DNA of 19,244 bases from SIG588 sp964515215 (GTDB lineage: Bacteria > Bacillota > Clostridia > Oscillospirales > Acutalibacteraceae), in contig CAZESL010000044.1 of the NCBI GenBank assembly GCA_964515215.1, forward strand, positions 1 through 19,244. Direction: 5' to 3'. Under the pieces are notes generated by a model that ran no database searches, was not told the origin of the DNA, and worked only from the letters and a program-made list of their open reading frames with translations. The position numbers were made by a program, and so were the translations under genes. Every line of letters starts with the position of its first letter. The first letter of the stretch is position 1. Shown here one piece after another: positions 8,063 to 16,054 of this stretch.

Positions 8063-9235
8063 CTATTCTTCGAAAAGTGCATCCCATTGTGCCAGTGCCC
8101 TGCGGTTATCCACCGCTGCACCTGCCAATCGCGCTTTATGCTCTGCCAGTGCCGCACGATCGGCAACCATTTGACAGAAAGCATCACACAATGCTTCCTC
8201 CGTGTTATCGCATACCTCTCCGCAGGAAGTGTCGGCTACCATCTCGTGTGCGGAAGTGGTGGCGGTGGTAAGCATCGGCACTCCCAACGCACGCGCTTCG
8301 TCAAACACCATCGGTGCCGCCTCGTGATACGAAGGGAGTAAAAACAGATCCGCATTTTTCATATAGCGGTACGGATTGCTCTGTTCCCCGTAAAATATCA
8401 CGTGATCCGCAATGCCTAACGTTTTCGCCAATGTTTGCCATTCTTCCCGCTTGGCCCCGTCACCCACCACATGTAATGTAACGGGTATATCGTGCGCCAA
8501 CGCATTGGCCACGGCGACCAGTGCACGCTCAAGCCCCTTTTCACGGCTGAGACGCGCTACCGTGATCACATTGACGCGCGTACGATCGTATACGATCGGA
8601 TCTTCTTGCGCCATTTCACGGATCTTGTCGTATCGGTGGCAGTTGCGCACCGTTACCGTGCGATCCGCCATATGCGTGAGCGCCTGCGCAAAGATCGTAC
8701 GGCAGGAGTCGGAACACGCCGCCACCGTATCGAACCGTGCCATCGTGCGATTGTTTACAGGATTGTTCAGGCCGCTTGCACGGTAATCCCCGTGCAAAAA
8801 GATGATCTTTTTCTTGGCAGATACCCGATGAAGGACAAAGTCCGGCACACCGCCGTAGAACGATTTCACACGTCCGTTTTGCAAAAATGAAACGGCGTAG
8901 TCAAACGGTTCTTTCAACCGTGGCTGCCCCATCAACATCAACCGCACGGCAACATGGCGGCCGAATAAACGGCTGATCGCGGCAAACCCGCCGCGCATCA
9001 ACGCTTCCGGGCCACGGAATTCCCCTTGGTCACGGCCAAAGAAACGGAACAGACCGTCGCACTCGATCACCTTGACCGTTTCCGGAAGATCGTCAAGATA
9101 CGCGCCTGTTTTACGAAACAACAACAATGTGACGTCGTATTCGGCGGTCGTATCGATCGACCACAGCAGGTTGTACAGACTTTTTTGCACACCGCCAACC
9201 TTCATGTTGTTGTTTACGATAAGGATCTTCTTCAT
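8063..9235 (-). CDS. GT4-family glycosyltransferase (glycosyl transferases group 1)
   Basis: 390 residues from ATG 9235, with GGGAGG 6-7 nt upstream. An in-frame start at 9253 would lie inside the upstream gene without its own ribosome binding site. The N-terminal Rossmann lobe opens MKKILIVNNNMKVGGVQKSL, a typical glycine loop of retaining GT-B enzymes. The C-terminal lobe has VNVITVARLSREKGLERAL, LHVVGDGAKREEW, VIFYGEQSNPYRYMKNADLFLLPS and the EX7E-type element in HEAAPMVFDEA, which binds the nucleotide-sugar donor. It is cytoplasmic or membrane-associated and adds a sugar to the lipid-linked repeat unit; donor and linkage cannot be inferred. Its ATG overlaps the upstream stop as ATGA, implying translational coupling. 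It is the last biosynthetic gene before the surface-protein genes. Confidence 0.93.
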   Translation of the reverse strand: MKKILIVNNNMKVGGVQKSLYNLLWSIDTTAEYDVTLLLFRKTGAYLDDLPETVKVIECDGLFRFFGRDQGEFRGPEALMRGGFAAISRLFGRHVAVRLMLMGQPRLKEPFDYAVSFLQNGRVKSFYGGVPDFVLHRVSAKKKIIFLHGDYRASGLNNPVNNRTMARFDTVAACSDSCRTIFAQALTHMADRTVTVRNCHRYDKIREMAQEDPIVYDRTRVNVITVARLSREKGLERALVAVANALAHDIPVTLHVVGDGAKREEWQTLAKTLGIADHVIFYGEQSNPYRYMKNADLFLLPSYHEAAPMVFDEARALGVPMLTTATTSAHEMVADTSCGEVCDNTEEALCDAFCQMVADRAALAEHKARLAGAAVDNRRALAQWDALFEE

Positions 9236-10050
9236 GGGCGACCTCCCGTGCAATACTCAGCAAAAGGTATCATACGGCGACCGCCGCGCACCCCCTTATA
9301 TATCCACCGTAAACGTGCAAACACGCCGTAGTCGGTAGGCAACTTGAAGCGAACACCGAAATACAGCGCCATCACGTACGCCGTGCGGGGGAACAGTTTA
9401 CGCATCAACACGCCCTTGTCGTAAAAGTACTTATCGTCGCACCCGCGAAACCACGTGGATGTGTCTTTCGAACAGATGCCGAGCGTATATGTGTGGGCGT
9501 ATACCGTAAGCCCGCTGTCGAAACAGGATTTTAAAAACAAGCTGTCTTCCCCCGCGCTGAAAGGACATCCCCCGCCGAAGGATCGATGAAAGGTAATGTT
9601 ATGATCGATCAACGCACGACGGCGCACCGCAATACGGTAGGTGCCGTAGCGCATCGCGTTATGTACGCGCAAGCGGCGGACCGCTTTTTCCCGACGGTGG
9701 GTAATCTCACCATTCTTTGAAATATCCATTGAAAACACGATCACGTCCGCCGCGGGCAACGCTTCAAACGCCGCCGCAACCGCTTGGGGCATATCGTCGT
9801 TATACACAACGTCATCATCCGCTAACAGCAGAATATCGGCCTCCGCCGCCATCAAGGCGATATTGCGGTTCAATCCCACACCGCGGGTAGCGGTGGTGAC
9901 CATCTTCCGCCCACCGTACGGCGTATCCACCGTCACGATCTCTTCGCGATCCGCCTGATTGGCAAGTACCGCATCGCAGCGAATATTCATCCTTTCGGCA
10001 AGCGAGGTATCCGTCTGATGCATCGTTGCCACCAGCACCTGCATTTTCAC
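9232..10050 (-). CDS. GT2-like (GT-A fold) glycosyltransferase
   Basis: 272 residues if started at the GTG at 10050, one base after the preceding stop and 8 nt from GGAGGG; the next ATG (10044) has poorer spacing, and the frame open further upstream to 10197 only overlaps the preceding gene. The N-terminus MKMQVLVATMHQTDTSLAERM matches a group of GT2-like enzymes in polysaccharide loci. RGVGLNRNIAL at 56-66 and LLLADDDVVYND at 74-85 supply the GT-A nucleotide-binding and metal-binding (DDD) motifs. A GEDSLFLKSC segment in the second half fits the catalytic-base 'ED' motif. No membrane segment is obvious, so the enzyme probably acts at the cytoplasmic face on the lipid-linked oligosaccharide. 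Its stop overlaps the GT4 start. Specificity unknown. Confidence 0.88.
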   Translation of the reverse strand: MKMQVLVATMHQTDTSLAERMNIRCDAVLANQADREEIVTVDTPYGGRKMVTTATRGVGLNRNIALMAAEADILLLADDDVVYNDDMPQAVAAAFEALPAADVIVFSMDISKNGEITHRREKAVRRLRVHNAMRYGTYRIAVRRRALIDHNITFHRSFGGGCPFSAGEDSLFLKSCFDSGLTVYAHTYTLGICSKDTSTWFRGCDDKYFYDKGVLMRKLFPRTAYVMALYFGVRFKLPTDYGVFARLRWIYKGVRGGRRMIPFAEYCTGGRP

Positions 10051-10051
10051 G

Positions 10052-10618
10052 TTACGCTCCCTCCTGCCGTGTGAATCGGCTGTCCTCCGCCATGGACGAC
10101 AGCACGTCGTTAAACGTTTCCTGTGCGGCGTAAAACGTCCCCAACCAATCGGCGGAAATGCCGTCGGTCGTCTCCGTAAGATCGGCGTACACCGCAATTT
10201 CTTCGGCAGTATCCGACATTTTCCATGTACCGCAACGGATACCTACCGCTTTATTATAATGTATAGTATAGACTGTAACGTCCCGTTCGTCCAATCGCGC
10301 AACAAACTGCAATGCCGCCGCATCACCGTGACTGACGGCTTCGACACGGAGAATGTCCGCCAAGGCGGTGGGATAGTGAAACGCACCGACCGTCGTTTCG
10401 ATCTCCACCCATTCGCCGTTCTCCGTGGCCGACAGCACCTCCGGAACAGGTAAGGACGTGTTCGTCCGATCGGCGGTGGTTACCGCAGTCGTTGTATCAC
10501 CGTCGGACTGTGCGGGTTTCGGGCGGTCACGCCCGACCGAAACCACCGTAATGACCGTGGCACACACAGCGATCACACAGATGCACACCACTATTCCAAA
10601 CACATACTTGATGCGCAT
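10052..10618 (-). CDS. Membrane-anchored extracytoplasmic protein of unknown function
   Basis: 188 residues. ATG 10618 lies 7 nt from an AGGAGGG site. Residues 5-28 are one hydrophobic segment (YVFGIVVCICVIAVCATVITVV) with a basic start, acting as a signal anchor. Two cysteines sit in it but there is no clear lipobox. A Thr/Ser/Asp linker (about 30-58) leads to a globular domain (about 65-185) with WVEIETTVGAFHYP, ALQFVARLDERDVTVYTIHYN and a helical end, VLSSMAEDSRF. I do not recognise the family. It sits between LicD and the GT2-like gene with gaps of 11 and 1 nt, so it is clearly co-translated with the assembly enzymes. A role at the outer membrane face in modification or export is only a guess. 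Confidence 0.75.
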   Translation of the reverse strand: MRIKYVFGIVVCICVIAVCATVITVVSVGRDRPKPAQSDGDTTTAVTTADRTNTSLPVPEVLSATENGEWVEIETTVGAFHYPTALADILRVEAVSHGDAAALQFVARLDERDVTVYTIHYNKAVGIRCGTWKMSDTAEEIAVYADLTETTDGISADWLGTFYAAQETFNDVLSSMAEDSRFTRQEGA

Positions 10619-10629
10619 CGGTCGCCCTC

Positions 10630-11493
10630 CTATCGTATGCTTTCGGTCACCGTATCAAAGATCATATCGCGGTGCCCGTCACGGTATTTCTCATAACCAT
10701 TATGCAGATCCACCAACACCGCATGCCGTTTTACGCGCCGCTGTTCGGGCGGCGGCAGTTGTCGGTAATCACCGTACATGTGTGTCAGCACGCGATCGTA
10801 TTCTGCGGGGATGGGAAACTCGCGCCCCTCAAACCGTGCCGTATCCCGTGCCGTCAACCACGCACGGGGAAACACATTCTTCTCGTACGCGGAAGCGGCG
10901 GCAAAAAACGTGTGTAGTCGGCGGCTGTCTTCGCGGCCGCCTTTGACCGTCCGCAAAAGCCAAGAGGTAGGAAGGATACGGCACGCTTGCATAAACAGTT
11001 TTTTTGAAACGCTGTCCGTTTCATATCCGCGCCGATATAACGATTTGGCAATGACCGCCTTAGAAGCATAGAACTGCACTTTGCGCCCTAAAGCGCTCTC
11101 GGCGGCATTGTCGCACGGAAAGATATCCATATACACACCGAAGTGCGCATCGGTGTCTTTCGGGTGGTAGGTTTCAAGACACGTAGTACCGTTTAGCCGC
11201 AGTTTGGAAAAGAACATCGGCCAATGTTCCGAAAATTCCTTTTGCAAAAAGAACCGTTCCCGATCAAGCACCGCATCGCCCTCACGCATAAGGCGGTCGT
11301 AGTCACGGCGTAACATCAGTACATCAACGTCGTCATCCCACGGAATAAATCCTTCGTGTCGCACCGCACCGAGCATGGTGCCCGCAAATAAGATGTACGG
11401 AATATCCAATAAGCGACAAACACGGTCAAACTCCGTGAGCAGTTCCAACAGCGCGGCCTGATGCTCTTCCAATGAAGCAGGGGACACCGTCAT
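10630..11493 (-). CDS. licD: LicD-family phosphotransferase
   Basis: 287 residues from ATG 11493, which overlaps the preceding stop as ATGA and has GAGGAGAG upstream; the frame open to 11607 lies wholly inside the preceding gene. The LicD nucleotidyltransferase-fold signature is clear: ILFAGTMLGAVRHEGFIP at about 34-51 followed directly by WDDDVDV at 52-58, whose aspartates bind metal. FGVYMDIFP further on is a second conserved LicD element. The family transfers phosphocholine or a similar phospho-substituent from a CDP-linked donor onto cell-surface glycans, or sugar-1-phosphates in relatives. No licA/licC choline kinase or cytidylyltransferase is in the window, so phosphocholine itself is not established. 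The neighbouring secreted phosphodiester glycosidase suggests a polymer carrying phosphodiester groups. Confidence 0.92.
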   Translation of the reverse strand: MTVSPASLEEHQAALLELLTEFDRVCRLLDIPYILFAGTMLGAVRHEGFIPWDDDVDVLMLRRDYDRLMREGDAVLDRERFFLQKEFSEHWPMFFSKLRLNGTTCLETYHPKDTDAHFGVYMDIFPCDNAAESALGRKVQFYASKAVIAKSLYRRGYETDSVSKKLFMQACRILPTSWLLRTVKGGREDSRRLHTFFAAASAYEKNVFPRAWLTARDTARFEGREFPIPAEYDRVLTHMYGDYRQLPPPEQRRVKRHAVLVDLHNGYEKYRDGHRDMIFDTVTESIR

Positions 11494-12263
11494 GAGCCGT
11501 CTCTCCTCTTGGAGTAGTATTTTTTGACGCCGTTTACGGCGTAACACGCGAATGCATATGCACTGCGTATCACCGACAGTTTCAAATACCCGCGATAGAT
11601 ACGCCAACGGTTGCGTGCGCTGTTTTTCTTATTAAACGAACGGGAATTTTGAATCAAACGCCAATCGGTCAGCACCGCGGTACATCCGACCGCCGTGTGC
11701 CCTTCCCGCAAAATATCCAACCACAAGCAGTAATCCTCATGATAAAAATCCGTGGCAAACCGATGCGTTGCCGCCGCACGGGTCAACATCACGGTGGAAC
11801 AGCCGATGACGTTTTCCTTCAGCAGACTGTTGAAATCCACGCGGGCGGGCACAATGTACGCCGCTTTAGAGGGATCACCTGCGGCATCCACAATGGCATA
11901 AGAGGTATAGGACAGATCGGCGTTTTCCGCCTGCATCCGTGCGATCTGCTCTTCCAATTTTTCGGGATGCCAGCGATCGTCACCGTCCAAAAACGCGATG
12001 AACTCGCCGCGTGCCATATCCAATCCGCGGTTGCGGGTACGTGCCACCCCCATGTTTTCGGGGTTCTTGAGCGCGATCACACGCGCATCCTCTGCCGCAA
12101 GACGTTCAACGATGGTGAAGGTATTGTCCGTAGAACCGTCGTCGATCACCAGCAGTTCCAAGCTCCGTTCGGTCTGGGACAAGACCGAACGCACCGCCTC
12201 TTCCACGTAAGCGGCACAGTTGTACACCGGCATAATAACCGATACGGTAACCTCTCCCATCAT
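11490..12263 (-). CDS. GT2-family glycosyltransferase
   Basis: 257 residues. Two adjacent ATGs (12263 and 12260) follow GGGAGGTG; the second has slightly better spacing (7 nt from GGAGG). VSVIMPVYNCAAYVEEAV at 7-24, ELLVIDDGSTDNT at 36-48, GVARTRNRGLDMARGEFIAF and LDGDD at 92-96 are textbook GT2 motifs for UDP/dTDP-sugar and metal binding. FYHEDYCLWLDIL near 170 gives the catalytic ED. A basic C-terminus (KKYYSKRRDGS) follows a moderately hydrophobic stretch and may help membrane association. It is an inverting transferase adding a residue to the undecaprenyl-linked unit. Its stop overlaps the LicD start; 19 nt separate it from the polymerase gene. Sugar specificity cannot be read. Confidence 0.95.
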   Translation of the reverse strand: MMGEVTVSVIMPVYNCAAYVEEAVRSVLSQTERSLELLVIDDGSTDNTFTIVERLAAEDARVIALKNPENMGVARTRNRGLDMARGEFIAFLDGDDRWHPEKLEEQIARMQAENADLSYTSYAIVDAAGDPSKAAYIVPARVDFNSLLKENVIGCSTVMLTRAAATHRFATDFYHEDYCLWLDILREGHTAVGCTAVLTDWRLIQNSRSFNKKNSARNRWRIYRGYLKLSVIRSAYAFACYAVNGVKKYYSKRRDGS

Positions 12264-12282
12264 TTCACCTCCCTTGCGATAT

Positions 12283-13608
12283 CTACTCCGTCTCTGCCGT
12301 TTCCATCGCGCGGCGTGTCACAAAGCGTATAGCCACACAGACGTATACGGGAATCAGGAAAAAATCATCAAAGAACAAAATATCCAGCGCCATCCACGGT
12401 CCGAAAGCACCGATCGCCAAGATACAAAGTTGTGCTAACGTATCCCAACGTATGCGCGTGTCGCCCAGCAACGCACGCATGTAGCACACGAACCACACGA
12501 GCAGTACGCACCCGCCGACCAAACCAAACTGAAACACCGTTTGAATGATCGTGTTATGCGAGGCGCGGTCATTCACAAGAACGTGAACGTATCCGTTGCC
12601 GAACAGCAACAGCAGGGGGTCTTCTATAAAGGCACGCATATAACTCAGCCACAATTCCGTACGCCCCGTGGTCAGATCAGATAACGAGTCGTTCCCGCTG
12701 AAGCGCGATATGACCGTGCCGATCATATCGGTAAAGAGCGTACTGGACAGCAAAAATAAGATGCCGAAACTAAATGTCAGCAGGATCATCAGTTTAGCAG
12801 ATAAACGTTCCTTTTGGAACAGTACCGACACACCCCAAAGAAGTAAAAGTGCAACGGTAACCAGCAAAAAGGATTTGGATAATGACAGAAAACCACAATA
12901 CAGTAACATCTCCATCAAAAGGACCAACGCCACGGTCTGTCCCGCACGCAAACGGTTGAGCAACAAAACGAGCACACCGCCGATCGCCGCCGTGATCTGC
13001 GCGGAATAGAAGTTCGGGTCACCGTAATATCCCGAATAGCGTCGCGCACCGAACAGATCGAAGACCTCAATGTATCGAGAAATGGTGGGAAACACGGTCA
13101 ACTGTCGCGCGGTCACCGCTGCCACGATGATGCCGAGCGCAAAGAAACAGGTCAGCCAATAAAAATCATATTCCCGATCCAATTCCTGCGCCAAAAACGG
13201 CAAAAGCAACAGCGTAGCGCAAAACAGCAGATAACTGTTTTCAAGGGAATATCCGTGAAACGTTCGAACGGCCAACGTGATGATCATCAAGCACAACGCC
13301 GGTATCAAGTGATATACCTTCAGATCGCGACTGCCCATCACCATGTAAATGACGTACGCCATAAACAGAGCCACGGTGTAAAACGAGATCGTGCCGGGTC
13401 GTATTTTCAGCAACGTTGCAAACGGCAAAAAAAACAAAAACACCGGCAGGGACATATGTTTCAGCGTCGCCCACACCGTCAGCACAAGGAAGCAGGCAAG
13501 GCACGGGAGTATCAACACGGTACTTCCGATCACCTGTGCAACCAACAAAAACGCCGCCTCGGCAAAACAAGCGATCAAAAACAAGATCTTCAAGCGTATA
13601 GCAATCAT
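12283..13608 (-). CDS. Wzy/O-antigen-ligase-like polysaccharide polymerase (integral membrane)
   Basis: 441 residues from ATG 13608, preceded by GAGGGTG; a GTG eight codons earlier overlaps the previous gene and is less likely. The protein is almost wholly hydrophobic, with about 11-12 predicted membrane helices. A larger polar segment in the second half contains LTTGRTELWLSYMRAFIED, LLLFGNGYVHVLV and SHNTIIQTVFQFGLVGG, the conserved loop of the O-antigen ligase/Wzy_C family (R-x-x-x-W, GNGY and H-N). In a Wzy-dependent pathway this enzyme joins lipid-linked repeat units outside the membrane. Its position just after the initiating transferase favours polymerase over ligase. No Wzx flippase is visible nearby. 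Confidence 0.88.
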   Translation of the reverse strand: MIAIRLKILFLIACFAEAAFLLVAQVIGSTVLILPCLACFLVLTVWATLKHMSLPVFLFFLPFATLLKIRPGTISFYTVALFMAYVIYMVMGSRDLKVYHLIPALCLMIITLAVRTFHGYSLENSYLLFCATLLLLPFLAQELDREYDFYWLTCFFALGIIVAAVTARQLTVFPTISRYIEVFDLFGARRYSGYYGDPNFYSAQITAAIGGVLVLLLNRLRAGQTVALVLLMEMLLYCGFLSLSKSFLLVTVALLLLWGVSVLFQKERLSAKLMILLTFSFGILFLLSSTLFTDMIGTVISRFSGNDSLSDLTTGRTELWLSYMRAFIEDPLLLLFGNGYVHVLVNDRASHNTIIQTVFQFGLVGGCVLLVWFVCYMRALLGDTRIRWDTLAQLCILAIGAFGPWMALDILFFDDFFLIPVYVCVAIRFVTRRAMETAETE

Positions 13609-13621
13609 AGTTTCGACACCC

Positions 13622-14311
13622 TCATTTTGCACCTTCGCGCTTGAACACGACCCCGACCGTTTCCAGCATGATCTTCAGGTCCAACCATATCGAGCGCGTT
13701 TTTATGTATTCCACATCATATACGATCTTCTCTTCCGGCATGAGGTAGTAGCCGCCGCGCACCTGCGCCAATCCCGTAAGACCGGGTTTGACCTTCAGCC
13801 GTTCACGGAAACCGTGAATGTACTGTTCAAACTCGTCATAAAACACTTCACGTTCGGGACGCGGACCGACCAGGCTCATTTCCCCCTTCAAAATACACCA
13901 AAACTGCGGCAGTTCATCCAACCGCGTTTTGCGTAGGAAACGGCCGATCGGAGTAATGCGGGGGTCATCCTCTCCTTCCGACCATTGAATATGATCCTTT
14001 TCCGCATCCTCTACCATGGAACGGAACTTGATCACGTCAAACCGCTTTCCGTTCAACCCCAAACGATCCTGATGGTAAAAGGCGGGACCGTGGGAAGTGC
14101 ACTTGACCGTTATGGCGATTACCGCCATCGGAATAGCAAGGATCACCAACGCCAACACGGAACAAACGATATCAAACGTGCGTTTTATTGCCGCATACAG
14201 CGGCTTTTGGGGAACCTCCCCCAGATCTTCCACATAGTACTCTTTGGTATGTTCACACGGTAAGATCACCGTTTTCTCCTGTTCCGGCATTGCATGCTGT
14301 TCTGTCGCCAA
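13622..14311 (-). CDS. Initiating sugar-phosphate transferase (bacterial sugar transferase / WbaP-type catalytic domain)
   Basis: 229 residues. The start appears to be TTG 14311, about 10 nt from AGGAAG; the internal ATG at 14290 lacks a ribosome binding site. After a 40-residue cytoplasmic N-terminus, IKRTFDIVCSVLALVILAIP at 42-61 is the membrane re-entrant helix of the family. FDVIKFRSMVEDA at 91-103, DDPRITPIGRFLRKTRLDELPQ (115-136, containing the catalytic DE), MSLVGPRPE and KPGLTGLAQVRG are all present. The enzyme moves a sugar-1-phosphate from a UDP-sugar to undecaprenyl phosphate, the first membrane step of repeat-unit assembly. It lacks the long multi-helix N-terminal domain of full-length WbaP, so it is a minimal-type enzyme. 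It is followed 13 nt later by the polymerase gene. Confidence 0.95.
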   Translation of the reverse strand: MATEQHAMPEQEKTVILPCEHTKEYYVEDLGEVPQKPLYAAIKRTFDIVCSVLALVILAIPMAVIAITVKCTSHGPAFYHQDRLGLNGKRFDVIKFRSMVEDAEKDHIQWSEGEDDPRITPIGRFLRKTRLDELPQFWCILKGEMSLVGPRPEREVFYDEFEQYIHGFRERLKVKPGLTGLAQVRGGYYLMPEEKIVYDVEYIKTRSIWLDLKIMLETVGVVFKREGAK

Positions 14312-14344
14312 GTGTTATTCACTTCCTTTCCGTCGAGATCCCTC

Positions 14345-15340
14345 TTATTTTTTCGCTTCGTAGAAACACGTCACGACAATATCCTTCACCGAATCTTCGT
14401 CGGGATAAAATTCCAGCCATTTCTCGCCCATCTTCGTCTCACCCTTGATATCCGAAACACCGAGCAATTCGTAAGAGGCAAGTTTTTCAAGAAGAGTCGT
14501 CAAGCGGTTTCCGAGACAATCGGTCACCAGATAGCCTTCCTCCAGTTTCAGTGCGGCACGAGCGATAAACTCTTCATCCTCTGCCGCCAACTGACGGGCA
14601 CGCGCATACAACGCCTCAAGATACTGCTTTTGGCGTTTCATACGGTTGTTGTTGGTAGGATCGTCCAAACCGTAACGTGAGCGGACGTAGCAGAGCGCCT
14701 GCTCACCTGTCAGGGTAAGGGTCGCGCCCTGCACCATCGCGGGGTCGGTCGCGGTGAAATCGTCCAGGATCTCCACCGTGATGCCGCCTACGAAGTCGTT
14801 ATATATCGGCACGGCATCCATCGTGACCGACACGTAATGGTCAATGTCGATCCCCATCAGCAGTTTCGAAACTGCGTTGGCAGTATTTTGGCAACTGACT
14901 TCCTGCCCGTTACCGTAGGTGTGCGCCAGCGCGATCTGCTTCGTAACCGTACCGATCTTGTTGCTTGCCACGTCCAAAACGTTCATCTCGGCCATTGAGT
15001 CACGGTTGACATGGATCACACGGCAGGTCTTTTCCGCGTTATCCAACACCAACAGCATCAAGAAGTCCGCCTGACGGTCGTTGTTGTAGGAATCGGCATC
15101 TTCCGTATCCTCAAACGTATCCAGACCGATAAACAAATAGGTTTCGAGCGAATCTTTCAAAACGTATTCCGTCCCGTTGTGCGTGAGCGTTGCGGTGGCG
15201 GTCTCCCGTTCGGGAAAAGCACCTTGCCGCTTTTCCCACAGTTCTACCCCCAAGAAGGTGGCTGCTACCAAAAACACGACCAACAACAATGCCAGAATAC
15301 CACGTAAAACCGTATTACCGCGTGTACGTGTCGTTTTCAT
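14345..15340 (-). CDS. LytR-CpsA-Psr (LCP) family glycopolymer ligase
   Basis: 331 residues from ATG 15340. The ribosome binding site is weak and a GTG at 15349 is an alternative, so the start is approximate. One N-terminal membrane helix (about 13-32) anchors an extracellular domain. The LCP core is recognisable: YLFIGLDTFEDT at 68-79, NDRQADFLMLLVLD at 87-100, VIHVNRDSMAEM at 108-119, a GIDIDHYVSV element, LTLTGEQALCYVRSR at 208-222 and NNNRMKRQKQYLEAL at 230-244. The conserved arginines bind the pyrophosphate of the polyprenyl-linked polymer. These enzymes attach capsule or teichoic acids to peptidoglycan, so this gene probably anchors the product of the operon. It stands 13 nt after the surface-protein gene and 33 nt before the initiating transferase. 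Confidence 0.93.
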   Translation of the reverse strand: MKTTRTRGNTVLRGILALLLVVFLVAATFLGVELWEKRQGAFPERETATATLTHNGTEYVLKDSLETYLFIGLDTFEDTEDADSYNNDRQADFLMLLVLDNAEKTCRVIHVNRDSMAEMNVLDVASNKIGTVTKQIALAHTYGNGQEVSCQNTANAVSKLLMGIDIDHYVSVTMDAVPIYNDFVGGITVEILDDFTATDPAMVQGATLTLTGEQALCYVRSRYGLDDPTNNNRMKRQKQYLEALYARARQLAAEDEEFIARAALKLEEGYLVTDCLGNRLTTLLEKLASYELLGVSDIKGETKMGEKWLEFYPDEDSVKDIVVTCFYEAKK

Positions 15341-15353
15341 AGCGCACACTCAC

Positions 15354-16019
15354 TTACGCCGTCTGCTTCTTGGAAGCTTTCCACACGATCACCATCGCTG
15401 CCGCCGAAGCCGCCATGATCGCAACGTACAACCAGATGTGGCTGTTCTCACCCGTCTGGGCAGCGCCTTCTTCTTCCACCACGATCGCGAAGGGAGAGAA
15501 GGCATCCACCGAGAAGACCAAGTGCTCACCGTTCACGACTTTTGCATTGTCGATCAATTCCCATTCACCGTCGGCATTCATGTGCAACAGACCGACGAAG
15601 TTGTGCAGCATATCCGACGACAGAACGATGTCGAAATCCTTATGCTCTTCATGGTAGTCACAGCCCGTCATGTGAATGTCAAACAGGTCGCTGACAGCGA
15701 GATCCGTGCCCGCGATCTTGAGGCTTTCCGCCAACTCGGCGAGCGCCGCATTCAGGGTGGTGAGATCCGTGGTACTGCGGATCTCACCGTACGCCTTCTC
15801 TATCATCTCTTGGATCGCTTCAGGCAATTCGTCGCGGTCGCTGTAGGGGGTGATCACCAATTCGGCAGTACATTCTTCGTCCGCCGCCTCGAACTCCACC
15901 ACTGTCGGTGCCTGATTCCCCGTGGGGCTGGACACAAAACTTCCGGGTGCGGCAAACGCCACGGCACCCATGCTCATCACCATGAGCAGCGCACAGCAAA
16001 TGACCAATACTTTTTTCAT
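15354..16019 (-). CDS. Unrecognised secreted/membrane-anchored protein with sortase-like C-terminal signal
   Basis: 221 residues from ATG 16019 (AAAGGA about 10 nt upstream; a TTG at 16025 is the alternative). Residues 1-24 form a signal peptide (MKKVLVICC, methionine-rich core, GAVAFAAP). The exported domain has a helical middle (LPEAIQEMIEKAYGEIR, LNAALAELAESLKIAG) and a beta-rich second half ending VNGEHLVFSVDAFSPFAIVVEEE. The tail AAQTGENSHIWLYVAIMAA, then a hydrophobic stretch and WKASKKQ, has the layout of a gut-Clostridia sorting signal (PxTGDNS, hydrophobic helix, basic end), but the proline is replaced by alanine. It is therefore either a plain membrane anchor or a substrate of a non-standard sortase; no sortase is in the window. 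It lies between the phosphatase and LCP genes, suggesting a role in capsule attachment. No enzymatic motif seen. Confidence 0.85.
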   Translation of the reverse strand: MKKVLVICCALLMVMSMGAVAFAAPGSFVSSPTGNQAPTVVEFEAADEECTAELVITPYSDRDELPEAIQEMIEKAYGEIRSTTDLTTLNAALAELAESLKIAGTDLAVSDLFDIHMTGCDYHEEHKDFDIVLSSDMLHNFVGLLHMNADGEWELIDNAKVVNGEHLVFSVDAFSPFAIVVEEEGAAQTGENSHIWLYVAIMAASAAAMVIVWKASKKQTA

Positions 16020-16054
16020 TTTCAATTCATCCTTTCTGAAATGAATAGATTGAC

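Noticed and set aside
2761..8271. Plus-strand open frame of 1836 codons opposite the phosphodiester glycosidase
   Set aside because: Same codon-alignment effect. The translation is repetitive His/Val/Arg-rich text mirroring the real repeats, and it runs across the 5' end of one gene into the next.
10051..10197. N-terminal extension of the GT2-like glycosyltransferase
   Set aside because: It overlaps the preceding membrane-protein gene and adds Arg/Pro-rich sequence; the GTG at 10050 has a proper ribosome binding site.
11494..11607. N-terminal extension of the LicD gene
   Set aside because: It lies inside the GT2 gene; the ATGA overlap at 11490-11493 is the natural start.
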